64,000 bases of DNA from an uncultured Mollicutes bacterium. GTDB lineage: Bacteria; Bacillota_I; Bacilli_A; ML615J-28; CAG-313. The DNA lies in NCBI GenBank assembly GCA_900548675.1, contig URLJ01000006.1, forward strand, positions 1 through 64,000, read 5' to 3'. This document shows, in pieces, positions 35,704-43,641 of the stretch; position 1 is the stretch's first letter; every line of letters starts with the position of its first letter. The translations under genes and the position numbers were made by a program. The notes beneath the pieces are model-generated. The model did no database searches and was not told the DNA's origin. It was given only the letters and a program-made list of their open reading frames with translations.

Positions 35704-36807
35704 ATGCCACCGCTCGATTATTTTCTTTTGGCGGACATTTTGTTTTTAGTAATTTTTGGTTTATTAATGGTCTATAGTGCTAGTAATGTGGTTGCATCAT
35801 ACAAATACAATGATGAATTCTATTACCTTAAAAGACAACTTTTTTCATGTGTGATAGGACTAATTCTTATGTATGTTGCTTCAGTTATTAACATCGAAAA
35901 AATATATAAATACACGAGTTTTATTTTTTTAGCCTCATTTATTTTATTAGTTTTAGTACTGATACCAGGAATAGGTATCGTTAGAGGTGGTGCTAGAAGT
36001 TGGATTGGCATAGGGAGTTTTAGTATTCAACCAGCGGAATTTATGAAAATAGCCATCATCCTTCTTCTTGCGAAATACTTATCAAAGTATAATCATGAAC
36101 TTGATAAAATAAAAACATTCGTAATGGTATTATTGGTTGCTTTCATAATCTTTGGATTAATTGTTTTACAGCCAGATTTTGGAACAGGTCTAGTATTGTT
36201 AGTATCTGTAATAGCTTTAATTTTTATGGCGGGTGCACCATTAAAATATTTCATCGCTTTATTAATAATAGGTATAATAGGAATGGGGGCTTTAATAATC
36301 AGTGCGCCTTATAGACTAGAAAGAATTACTTCATTTTTAAACCCTTGGAATGATCCTTTAGGAAGTGGTTTTCAAGGTATTCAATCTTTGTTTGCGATAG
36401 CACCATCAGGGATATTTGGTTTTGGGTATAACAAAAGTATGCAAAAACATTTCTTTTTACCAGAACCACAAAATGATTTTATTTATGCAATTATAACAGA
36501 AGAATTCGGACTTTTTGGGGGCATAGTTGTACTTTTGGCCTATGTTTTATTATTTATTAAGGCTATTAAAATAAGTGCTAGAATCGATAATTCCTATATG
36601 TCTTATTTAGCTAAAGGTATAGGAATATCAATTATTATTCAAGTTTTTATTAATATTTGTGTTGTAATTGGTTTACTCCCTATTACGGGAATAACAATGC
36701 CAATCATAAGCTATGGTGGTTCTAGTCTCACCATAACTCTAATTGGTTTAGGACTATTATTAAACATAAGTAGATATCAAATATCACTAGAAGGGTTAAA
36801 ACATTGA
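35704..36807 (+). CDS. ftsW: FtsW/RodA/SpoVE family peptidoglycan polymerase
   Basis: About 367 residues, ten predicted membrane helices. Signatures: LMVYSAS in helix 1, QPAEFMKIAIILLLAKY, the catalytic-loop region QPDFGTG, LPEPQNDFIYAIITEEFG and the C-terminal PITGITMPIISYGGSS. It polymerises glycan strands from lipid II together with a class B penicillin-binding protein. murG and murB follow immediately, so this is the divisome or spore-cortex type (FtsW or SpoVE); which one cannot be told. An alternative GTG start at 35671 lies in a terminator stem; ATG 35704 gives the usual family N-terminus. Confidence 0.9.
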   Translation: MPPLDYFLLADILFLVIFGLLMVYSASNVVASYKYNDEFYYLKRQLFSCVIGLILMYVASVINIEKIYKYTSFIFLASFILLVLVLIPGIGIVRGGARSWIGIGSFSIQPAEFMKIAIILLLAKYLSKYNHELDKIKTFVMVLLVAFIIFGLIVLQPDFGTGLVLLVSVIALIFMAGAPLKYFIALLIIGIIGMGALIISAPYRLERITSFLNPWNDPLGSGFQGIQSLFAIAPSGIFGFGYNKSMQKHFFLPEPQNDFIYAIITEEFGLFGGIVVLLAYVLLFIKAIKISARIDNSYMSYLAKGIGISIIIQVFINICVVIGLLPITGITMPIISYGGSSLTITLIGLGLLLNISRYQISLEGLKH

Positions 36808-37880
36808 TGATTAAGGATAAGACAATAGTAATTAGTGCGGCTGGTACGATGGGGCATATCAATCCCGGATTATCATTTGCATTTCTTTTAAAAAAGTATT
36901 CCCCTAATATAAAAATTATCTTCTTAACACAAAAGAAAAATACTAATCAAATAATAAGACATGATTATTTTTGTTATATAGATAGTTTATTTACAGTTGA
37001 AGCAACAGGAATTTCTAGAAAAGCTTTACTAAAAAATTTAAAACTTATAAAAGATAGTTTTAAAATATTAGATAAAATTAAAAAACTATACAAAGATCAT
37101 AACGTAAATCTCGTCTTAGGAATGGGAGGATATTTAAGTGGATATGCAACTTATGCTGCAAAACAATTAAAAATACCTTATATCATTCACGAACAAAACA
37201 TTGTGATGGGTTTGGCTAACAAATTAAGCAAGAAAAAAGCTGAAAGGGTTCTAGTAAGTTTCCCTAAAAAAGGTAAAAACGTTGTAATGGTAGGTAATCC
37301 TCGCCTCCTTCTAGCAAGAAGTGTTCTTAAAGATAAAAAACTAAAAATGAAGAATCATATACTTGTTTTAAGCGGTTCATTAGGGGCTAGTTTCATTAAT
37401 AATTTATTAATAGATTTTTTGAAAACTAGTGAAAGTCATGAATACTTTACAACACTTGTTACGGGAAAAAGATACTACGATGACACGGTTAAAAAACTAA
37501 GCGAGATAGCTGGTGAACACTATAGGGTCTTACCTTATTTAGATAACCCTTTAAAATATATGAAAGAAAGTAATCTTCTTATTTCGAGAAGTGGAGCGAC
37601 GACGATATTTGAAGTAATTGGTTTAGAAATACCTACAATATTTATTCCGTCACCGAACGTTGTTAATAACCATCAATTAAAAAATGCCCAATACTTAAGA
37701 AATATGGGCGCGGCGCAGCTTTTGACCGAAAAAGAAGTTACTATGAATACGCTTCAAAACACTATAAAAATGACGATTAATGATGCTAATTTAATTAAAA
37801 AGCTTCACACTTTGAGTAATAAGTATAGTGAATTATTGAAAACCATTGAATGGGATGAATATTTTGAAAAGAATAATTGA
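36807..37880 (+). CDS. murG: UDP-GlcNAc--lipid I GlcNAc transferase
   Basis: About 357 residues, GT-B fold. Transfers GlcNAc to lipid I to give lipid II on the inner membrane face. N-terminal loop GTMGHINPG replaces the usual GTGGHxxP, a conservative change; GMGGYLSGYA and IIHEQN follow; the nucleotide-binding SRSGATTIFEVIGLEIPTI and NNHQLKNAQYL blocks are intact. ATG overlaps the ftsW stop (TTGATGA). The 3' end overlaps murB. Confidence 0.95.
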   Translation: MIKDKTIVISAAGTMGHINPGLSFAFLLKKYSPNIKIIFLTQKKNTNQIIRHDYFCYIDSLFTVEATGISRKALLKNLKLIKDSFKILDKIKKLYKDHNVNLVLGMGGYLSGYATYAAKQLKIPYIIHEQNIVMGLANKLSKKKAERVLVSFPKKGKNVVMVGNPRLLLARSVLKDKKLKMKNHILVLSGSLGASFINNLLIDFLKTSESHEYFTTLVTGKRYYDDTVKKLSEIAGEHYRVLPYLDNPLKYMKESNLLISRSGATTIFEVIGLEIPTIFIPSPNVVNNHQLKNAQYLRNMGAAQLLTEKEVTMNTLQNTIKMTINDANLIKKLHTLSNKYSELLKTIEWDEYFEKNN

Positions 37881-38784
37881 ATTAATTAATAAAGAACATT
37901 TAGGTACGATTATTACAAATAAAAGTTTAAAATCAGCAACAACACTTGGGATTGGTGGGATTGCTGAATATTGGTTTGAACCTTTTGATGAAGCATCGCT
38001 AGTAAAAGTGGTAAAGGCTTTAGCGAGGTATCATTTAAAATATTTTGTTATCGGAAAAGGCAGTAATCTCATTTTTAGTGATGAAAAGTTTACCACCCTT
38101 TTTATTAATCTTAAACATCTTAATCAAATAGAAATTGAAAGTGATAAAATAACGATATCAGCTGGAACCAGCGCTTGTAAGGCAGGAATGTTTTTATCTG
38201 CAAAAGGTTATAAGAATTTTGAATATATGGTATTAATTCCTGGCAGTGTGGGGGGCATCATATATATGAATGCAACTAGCTTTAATATGGGGGTGACAGA
38301 TTCTTTATTAGAAGTAACATATTTAACCCCACTTGGCGATATAAAGAAAATAATACTAACTGAAGATGTAAAGAAAACTTTCGCCTACCGCAAATCCTTT
38401 TTTACAAATACATCTAATATTATTATTAAAGCAGCATTTAAAAAAGAAACTGCACCTTGTGAAGAAATAATATCGGAAATAAAACATTATAAAAATAAAA
38501 AACGCGAAAGCCAACCTTTAGAATATCGTAGTGTAGGAAGTACTTTTAGGAATTTTAGCGAAATAAAGGCCTGGGAATTGATTGATAAAGTAGGACTTAG
38601 AGGCTTTAGAATTGGTGATGCCGGTGTTAGTTTAAAACATACTAATTTTTTAATAAATTACAAAGCGGCATCTTTTCAAGAAATGATATCGTTAATTAAT
38701 CTCGTTAAAACGAGAGTTAAAGCAGAAACGGGATATGAATTGTTATTAGAACCATCAATAATTACTTCCCAAAATATATCGTAA
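37855..38784 (+). CDS. murB: UDP-N-acetylenolpyruvoylglucosamine reductase
   Basis: About 309 residues. FAD enzyme that makes UDP-MurNAc. Blocks: TLGIGGIAEYWFEP, VIGKGSNLIFSD, IPGSVGGIIYMNA, AYRKSFF and catalytic Ser in RSVGSTFRNF, with the C-terminal Glu in LLEPSI. The start is best placed at ATG 37855, inside the end of murG; TTG 37846 is the alternative. It closes the ftsW-murG-murB operon. Confidence 0.95.
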   Translation: MNILKRIIELINKEHLGTIITNKSLKSATTLGIGGIAEYWFEPFDEASLVKVVKALARYHLKYFVIGKGSNLIFSDEKFTTLFINLKHLNQIEIESDKITISAGTSACKAGMFLSAKGYKNFEYMVLIPGSVGGIIYMNATSFNMGVTDSLLEVTYLTPLGDIKKIILTEDVKKTFAYRKSFFTNTSNIIIKAAFKKETAPCEEIISEIKHYKNKKRESQPLEYRSVGSTFRNFSEIKAWELIDKVGLRGFRIGDAGVSLKHTNFLINYKAASFQEMISLINLVKTRVKAETGYELLLEPSIITSQNIS

Positions 38785-38787
38785 TGT

Positions 38788-38817
38788 GCATATACCCACG
38801 CTTATTCTCCATATCAT
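38788..38817 (+). promoter_or_regulatory. Candidate SigE-type promoter of the cotJ genes
   Basis: GCATATA, 15 bases, then CATATCAT, close to the SigE consensus (ATATT-like -35 and CATACAAT-like -10). It is 28 bases upstream of the coat gene start. In Bacillus cotJABC is SigE-dependent and sigE is present at 42.9 kb. Confidence 0.5.
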
Positions 38818-38845
38818 CATAAAATAGAATGAAAGGAGGAAAGCA

Positions 38846-39274
38846 ATGCAACACTATAATTTTTTCAAAATACCATATGATCAAAATGAAAATGATAAAG
38901 GTTTAACAATCTATGAAAAAGGTCATTTAGAAAATGGTGCTATAGGTTATATGAAAGGTAATATGTCTAAAAAAGAGTATATTGGGTACAAAAATTATGT
39001 TCCAAGAATGCCTAAAGCAAATAATGAGGAAGAAAGCAATTTGTATGAAGTAATGAGATATGCTTTTATTTGTAATGATTTAGCTCTATATCTAGATGTT
39101 CATCCGGATAATGAAGAAGTATTATCAGAATTTAATACATATCAAGTTTTATATCAAAATGCGTTAAATAAATTTCAAAATAACTATTATGCTTTAAATA
39201 AGGCTAGTGAAGCATTGGAGGAAATTCCTTGGCAGTGGATAAATAATTTTAATCTTGGGGAGGCAACTAAATAA
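38846..39274 (+). CDS. cotJB: Spore coat CotJB-like protein
   Basis: 142 residues. The C-terminal half matches CotJB: FICNDLALYLDVHPDNEEV followed by the terminal PWQWINNF. The N-terminal 60 residues are extra compared with typical CotJB (about 90 residues) and contain YVPRMP, a Pro-rich stretch that recalls CotJA, so this could be a CotJA-CotJB fusion. A very strong ribosome site, AAAGGAGG, precedes ATG. The stop overlaps the cotJC start by one base. The proteins are made in the mother cell and deposited in the coat. Confidence 0.8.
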   Translation: MQHYNFFKIPYDQNENDKGLTIYEKGHLENGAIGYMKGNMSKKEYIGYKNYVPRMPKANNEEESNLYEVMRYAFICNDLALYLDVHPDNEEVLSEFNTYQVLYQNALNKFQNNYYALNKASEALEEIPWQWINNFNLGEATK

Positions 39275-39834
39275 TGTGGACTTATCAAAAACATTTAGCA
39301 TACCCAATTAAAATTACTAAACCAGATATCCAAATGGCCAAGGTAATAATTACGCAATATGGCGGACCCCAAGGCGAACTTGGAGCAGCCTTACGCTATT
39401 TGAATCAAAGTTATACAATGAAAGATAAACGAGCTAAGGCTTTACTCGTTGATATTGCGACTGAAGAATTTAGTCACATTGAAATGATTTGTGAAATGCT
39501 TGTAGCTCTTACTAAAGGTTTAACGGCAGAAGATTACAAAAAAGCAGGTATGAGTGATTATTATACAGAACATGGTATAGACTTATTCCCTCAAAGCGCA
39601 TCAGGTATTCCTTTTACAACAGCATACATCAGCGCAGTTGGCGATGATATAGCTAATCTTGTTGAAGATATGGCAGCCGAACAAAAGGCACGTGCTGTAT
39701 ATGAAAAACTGATTGACTTAGCCGATGACGAAGAAGTAATTCAACCACTTTTATTTTTACGACAACGTGAAGTAGTGCATTACAATCGTTTTAAAGAAAT
39801 GCTTGAAATAATAGAAAAAGAAAATAAAAAATAA
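39274..39834 (+). CDS. cotJC: Spore coat protein CotJC, manganese catalase-like
   Basis: 186 residues, four-helix ferritin-like fold. Manganese ligands are visible: Glu in GGPQGELGAALRYL, EEFSHIEM near residue 66, then EDMAAEQKAR and REVVHYNRF. Family members are dimanganese catalases incorporated into the spore coat. Directly downstream of cotJB and followed by a terminator. Together with GerW and the SigE/SigG cassette this is strong evidence for sporulation. Confidence 0.93.
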   Translation: MWTYQKHLAYPIKITKPDIQMAKVIITQYGGPQGELGAALRYLNQSYTMKDKRAKALLVDIATEEFSHIEMICEMLVALTKGLTAEDYKKAGMSDYYTEHGIDLFPQSASGIPFTTAYISAVGDDIANLVEDMAAEQKARAVYEKLIDLADDEEVIQPLLFLRQREVVHYNRFKEMLEIIEKENKK

Positions 39835-39866
39835 AGGTGAAAAGAATCTAAAGAATTTAAGAATTG

Positions 39867-39897
39867 GACTGTAGGAAAAACTACAGTCTTTCTTGTT
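39867..39897 (+). terminator. Rho-independent terminator after cotJC
   Basis: GACTGTAG and CTACAGTC with a GAAAAA loop, then TTTCTTGTTT. Confidence 0.85.
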
Positions 39898-40084
39898 TAT
39901 ATTAAGGAAATAAACTTACCAGAGATAAAATGCAATTGAAAGATGTAATGATCATAGATTTAAAACCTTTCTGATTTGCTTTAGGGTAACTCTTAAAATT
40001 ATATCAAGATCTAACTTTTTAAATTTAAAAACTATTACATTAATTCTAAAACAAAAAAATAAATGGCATAATTTAATTTAGTGT
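39898..40084. other. AT-rich intergenic stretch
   Basis: No open frame of note, no repeat and no tRNA-like structure were seen. It precedes the promoter of the second RNA element. Confidence 0.5.
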
Positions 40085-40113
40085 TTGCGTGGTGCCATAT
40101 CTTATGGTAAAAT
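40085..40113 (+). promoter_or_regulatory. Promoter of the second putative small RNA
   Basis: TTGCGT, a 17-base spacer ending in TATGG, and TAAAAT. Confidence 0.6.
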
Positions 40114-40119
40114 ATGGTT

Positions 40120-40215
40120 GTAATAGAATAATACTTCCTAAGTCTGCTTTTTACACTCTTAAGAAAATACATATCGATAAGAATTTAGGCACTCTTAGGA
40201 AAGAGGGCCTTTTTG
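40120..40215 (+). ncRNA. Putative structured small RNA or leader, copy 2
   Basis: About 95 nt between a promoter and a terminator (GGCACTCTT/AAGAGGGCC at 40188-40209, one mismatch, then TTTTT). TTCCTAAG at 40135-40142 is complementary over 8 bases to CTTAGGAA at 40194-40201, which spans the terminator loop and would compete with it. The order of parts and several blocks (AATACT, CTAAG, TTAAG or TTAAAG, ATATC, CTCTTAG, terminator) match the element at 30983-31087. No gene with its own start follows at once; a degenerate surface-protein relic lies downstream. Confidence 0.5.
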
Positions 40216-40328
40216 CTTAAAAATGGATCATTTTAGAAGATAAAAAATAGTATGAGGGGGGATTAACATCATGGTTTATTTAGTATTAATGTGATTCAGC
40301 AAAGAAATAATGTTACTTACTGAATTAA

Positions 40329-40562
40329 AAAATCAACTTTAAAAAAGATACAATTATAAGAGATGATGATTATGATGGAGAAGTCATAAGTTTTATTCCT
40401 CCTGTACCAACTAGAGCGGGATATGAGTTTTTAGGATGGTATAAGGAAAAAGAGGGTATTAACAAATGGGATTTTGAAAAAGACATCGTACCAAGTAAAA
40501 TATATAATGAAGCTGGCAATTACATGTATCAAGAAACAATATTATATGCGAAATGGATATAA
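40329..40562 (+). pseudogene. Relic of an InlB-repeat surface protein
   Basis: This open frame (stop to stop) lacks a start codon. It encodes the end of a Listeria-Bacteroides repeat: PPVPTRAGYEFLGWYKEKEG, a WDFEKDIVP segment and the terminal ILYAKWI before TAA. A strong ribosome site with ATG at 40271 opens a different frame that stops after seven codons (MVYLVLM). The piece is best read as the decayed 3' end of a surface or lipoprotein gene like those at 18785 and 26332. Confidence 0.75.
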
Positions 40563-40639
40563 CAGGGGAGGTATTAACTGAAAAAATACGTTTATTATTT
40601 TGAAATACACCTCATTTCTTTAACATGCTTAAAGTGTGG

Positions 40640-40672
40640 TATAATAAAAGAAATAGGTGTTCTTTTATTATA
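40640..40672. promoter_or_regulatory. 13-bp inverted repeat overlapping a promoter -10 element
   Basis: TATAATAAAAGAA and TTCTTTTATTATA flank a 7-base loop. The left arm begins with the -10 element of GTGTGGTATAATAA, the first of three promoter-like sites upstream of ftsZ. Because of the symmetry TATAAT occurs on both strands. Confidence 0.5.
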
Positions 40673-40770
40673 ACAATAAATAAAAAAATGGTAAGAATAA
40701 ATTAAAATACCTAAGTTCTATCGAATTTTTTAAAATACGCAAGTTAGTAAAAAAAACAGTTATAAAGTTG

Positions 40771-40799
40771 TTAATAAAAAATTTTAATGGTATAATGAT
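40771..40799 (+). promoter_or_regulatory. Second promoter upstream of ftsZ
   Basis: TTGTTA, a 17-base spacer ending in ATGG, and TATAAT, roughly 85 bases before ftsZ. Confidence 0.7.
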
Positions 40800-40809
40800 A
40801 AAAAACCTT

Positions 40810-40837
40810 GCAAAAATACAAAAATATGGTATAATAA
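40810..40837 (+). promoter_or_regulatory. Third, proximal promoter of ftsZ
   Basis: TTGCAA, a 16-base spacer ending in ATATGG, and TATAAT, about 40 bases before the start codon. The spacer and -10 are almost identical to the folT-like promoter at 44428. Confidence 0.75.
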
Positions 40838-40877
40838 TATTATCTACGTATAAAAATTCTAAAAAAGGAGAAGAAAT

Positions 40878-42050
40878 ATGTCTATCCCAGAAGAAGAAAT
40901 GTTTAGTTCCAAACCGGTGTTAAAGGTTGTCGGTGTAGGTGGCGGTGGTGGTAACGCTGTAAACCGAATGATTGAAAATGATGTAAGAGGTGTTGAGTAT
41001 ATCGCGATAAACACCGATTGCCAAGTTTTACGTTTATCAAAAGCCGAAGTTAGAATTCAAATAGGAAAACAAATTACAAAAGGTCTTGGTGCTGGTGCTA
41101 ATCCTGAGATTGGAAGAAGAGCAGCGGAAGAATCAGAACAAGAAATAAGAGAAGCTATTAAAGATGCCGATATGGTCTTTGTTACTACGGGTATGGGTGG
41201 CGGAACTGGAACTGGTGCTGCACCTGTTGTCGCAAGATATGCGAAAGAAATGGGTGCTGTTGTTGTAGGAATCGTCACAAAACCATTTGGCTTTGAAGGT
41301 AAGAGAAGAATGCAACAAGCCTTAATCGGTATTGAGGAAATGCGTCCATATGTTGATACTTTAATTATTGTACCTAATGACAAATTACTTCAAACAATTG
41401 GTAATAATACAACTTATCTTGAAGCATTTAGAGAAGCAGATAACGTTTTGCGCCGTGGTGTTCAAGGAATTTCTGAAATAATAGCTTTACCAGGATTAAT
41501 CAATGTTGACTTTGCCGATGTTAGAACTGTTCTTCAAGGAAAGGGCACAGCATTAATGGGAATTGGTGTTGCTAGTGGACCTAATCGCGCGGTTGAAGCG
41601 GCAAGACTTGCAATAAGCAGTCCGTTACTAGAAATAGATATTAATGGTGCTACTGATGCAATCGTTCAAATAACTAGTGATGTTGATATTACTATGAAAG
41701 AAATTGAAGATGTATTAACAGAAATTCGTAGTGCTTCTTCAACTGAAATAGATATCATTCATGGTACTGGTTTTAACCTTGATTTAGAAGGTGAAGTAGT
41801 AGTAACCGTCATCGCAACAGGTTTTGATCAAACAGCTGCTAAAATGAAAGAAACAGCCGAAGAAAATAAAAATGTAGATGAGATTACAAGAACTACAACC
41901 CCTCTTTATAATACCCCAACTTATGGTGGTGGAGAGACATCAACTGCCAAACAACCTCAAACAAATTCTTATCAAAAAGAACCAACAAGAGTTGAAAAAC
42001 CAAAGGGTGAGCCAAAAATCCCAAGTTGGTTACAAAATAGGTTTAAATAA
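40878..42050 (+). CDS. ftsZ: Cell division protein FtsZ
   Basis: 390 residues. Tubulin-like GTPase that forms the cytokinetic ring. N-terminal GVGGGGGNAVNRM, the GTP signature TGMGGGTGTGAAPV near residue 105, NVDFADVRTVL T7-type loop region, and the conserved C-terminal peptide IPSWLQNRFK that binds membrane anchors. ftsA, its usual upstream partner, is absent; a different anchor such as SepF may be used. Ribosome site AAAAGGAG. It stands at the head of the spoIIGA-sigE-sigG cluster, as in Bacillus, but a terminator separates them. Confidence 0.98.
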   Translation: MSIPEEEMFSSKPVLKVVGVGGGGGNAVNRMIENDVRGVEYIAINTDCQVLRLSKAEVRIQIGKQITKGLGAGANPEIGRRAAEESEQEIREAIKDADMVFVTTGMGGGTGTGAAPVVARYAKEMGAVVVGIVTKPFGFEGKRRMQQALIGIEEMRPYVDTLIIVPNDKLLQTIGNNTTYLEAFREADNVLRRGVQGISEIIALPGLINVDFADVRTVLQGKGTALMGIGVASGPNRAVEAARLAISSPLLEIDINGATDAIVQITSDVDITMKEIEDVLTEIRSASSTEIDIIHGTGFNLDLEGEVVVTVIATGFDQTAAKMKETAEENKNVDEITRTTTPLYNTPTYGGGETSTAKQPQTNSYQKEPTRVEKPKGEPKIPSWLQNRFK

Positions 42051-42058
42051 ATAAAAAT

Positions 42059-42110
42059 ATGATATTTTTGAAAAGTCTTAGGATTATTTCAAAAGTATCA
42101 TTTTTTATTT
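42059..42110 (+). terminator. Rho-independent terminator after ftsZ
   Basis: ATGATATTTTTGAAA and TTTCAAAAGTATCAT pair (one mismatch) around a 13-base loop, followed by TTTTTTATTT. Confidence 0.85.
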
Positions 42111-42187
42111 TCTTATTAGTTATAATCATAATTCTACAAACTATGGAAGAATTATTTTTTATAATAATTGTAAAGGAATGATCAAAG

Positions 42188-42877
42188 ATGGTATTATACG
42201 TAGATATTGTAATAATTTTAACACTACTAGTAAATTACTTCTTTTTAGAAGTGATAGGTCTACTAACACATATGCCATTTAAATGGTATCGAATTATTAT
42301 AGCGTTATTGTTGTCATGTGCTTCTTTAATGATGTTTTTTATTCCTATAAAAGTGTTATATAATCTTCGCTATTTGATGGGAATAGGTATTATTTTTATC
42401 GCTTTTCCGATTATTAATATTTATCACAAAATATTAGAAATAGTATTATACTATTTTTTAAATTTTGCTTTTATTGGAGTATTATCATCGACGAGGCAGC
42501 ATACGCTCTTAATGCTTATCATTTCATTAATGACAGTTATAGTATTGTTAATAATGGCTTTTCAAACTAAAAAAATGAATATTTCTGCTAGATGTTTCAT
42601 ACAATTAGGGAAAAAGACTTATGTAGGTTTTTGGGATACAGGGAATACTTCTATTGATAATGATATTCCAATTGTTTTTGTGGGAAGTAGTTTAAAGAAC
42701 GGAGATTATCACTTTGTAAAAGAAATTCCAATTACAACGATAAAAGGAATAGATTTATACAAAATATATGATGGCCCACTTCTTAAAATTGGTAAAAAGC
42801 AATATAAGGTAAGATATTGCTTTTGTGAACTTTCAAATAAAGAAATAATTTTAAATTGGAGGATGAAAGATGATTAA
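42188..42877 (+). CDS. spoIIGA: Sigma-E processing peptidase SpoIIGA
   Basis: 229 residues, shorter than the Bacillus enzyme (about 309). Residues 1-125 form five membrane helices. The C-terminal part holds the aspartic protease motif in GFWDTGNTSIDNDIPIVFV, with the catalytic Asp near residue 150. It cleaves the pro-sequence of sigma E in the mother cell after septation. Position directly before and overlapping sigE by 8 bases confirms the call. The shortening affects mainly the C-terminal domain, whose later conserved segment appears compressed. Confidence 0.9.
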   Translation: MVLYVDIVIILTLLVNYFFLEVIGLLTHMPFKWYRIIIALLLSCASLMMFFIPIKVLYNLRYLMGIGIIFIAFPIINIYHKILEIVLYYFLNFAFIGVLSSTRQHTLLMLIISLMTVIVLLIMAFQTKKMNISARCFIQLGKKTYVGFWDTGNTSIDNDIPIVFVGSSLKNGDYHFVKEIPITTIKGIDLYKIYDGPLLKIGKKQYKVRYCFCELSNKEIILNWRMKDD

Positions 42878-43577
42878 ATTATTAATTAAATTAATTGGAA
42901 AGTTATTTAGAAATCAAAATGACTGTTTTTATATCAATAGTAACAATATTTTACCTCCTCCACTAGAAGAAAAAGAAGAAACAAGATTACTAAAGTTAAG
43001 TTCAGAAGGAGATTTGGAAGCAAGAAATACACTAATCGTACATAACTTAAGACTAGTTGTATTTATAGCTAAAAAATTTGAATCAACTAAAATAAGTATT
43101 GATGATTTAATAAGTATTGGTTCAATGGGACTAATAAAAGGTGTTCAAACTTTTAAAATGGATAAAAACATTAAACTCGCTACATATGCTTCGAGATGTA
43201 TTGAAAATGAAATTTTAATGCATCTTCGTAAAACTCATCGCTCACGTCAAGATGTTTCTCTCGATGAAGTATTAAGTGTAGATAGTGAAGGAAATGAAAT
43301 GATGCTTTCAGATGTTTTAGGTGATCCTGCTCCTCTAGCGATGACCGAAATGACTAAAGCAGAGGATTTAGATAATTTATATGTTGCATTAAATAAACTT
43401 TCTAAAAGGGAAAGAGAAATCATTATTATGAGATTTGGATTATGTGGAGAGGAAGCTTTAACGCAAAAAGAGGTGGCTGACAAACTTGGAATCTCACAAT
43501 CTTACATATCTAGACTAGAAAAAAGAATAATGGAGAAAATGCGACAAGAAATTGAAGGCATGATAAAAGTAGCATAA
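42870..43577 (+). CDS. sigE: RNA polymerase sporulation sigma factor SigE (pro-form)
   Basis: 235 residues. Region 2 is nearly canonical: NLRLVVFIAKKFE, DLISIGSMGLIKGVQTF and KLATYASRCIENEILM; region 4 holds REREIIIMRFGLCGE and the HTH ISQSYISRLEKRI. The N-terminal 20 or so residues (MIKLLIKLIGKLFRN) are an amphipathic pro-sequence, followed by CFYINSNNILPPPL, matching the YYIGGSEALPPPL processing zone in Bacillus SigE. It is therefore likely made inactive and cut by SpoIIGA. It directs early mother-cell genes such as cotJ. A terminator follows. Confidence 0.96.
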   Translation: MIKLLIKLIGKLFRNQNDCFYINSNNILPPPLEEKEETRLLKLSSEGDLEARNTLIVHNLRLVVFIAKKFESTKISIDDLISIGSMGLIKGVQTFKMDKNIKLATYASRCIENEILMHLRKTHRSRQDVSLDEVLSVDSEGNEMMLSDVLGDPAPLAMTEMTKAEDLDNLYVALNKLSKREREIIIMRFGLCGEEALTQKEVADKLGISQSYISRLEKRIMEKMRQEIEGMIKVA

Positions 43578-43585
43578 TTATTTTA

Positions 43586-43616
43586 AAAAAAGATGCATTA
43601 AAAAGCATCTTTTTTT
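43586..43616 (+). terminator. Rho-independent terminator between sigE and sigG
   Basis: AAAAAGATGC and GCATCTTTTT with a short A-rich loop; the T-run is the 3' arm. Confidence 0.85.
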
Positions 43617-43641
43617 ACATACTTCTAATGGAGGGATAATT

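Noticed and set aside
39898..40084. Possible tRNA or other stable RNA gene
   Set aside because: No cloverleaf, CCA end or conserved T-loop sequence could be found in this or any other gap of the window.
41057..41383. Minus-strand open frame of 108 codons inside ftsZ
   Set aside because: Antisense shadow of a highly conserved coding region.
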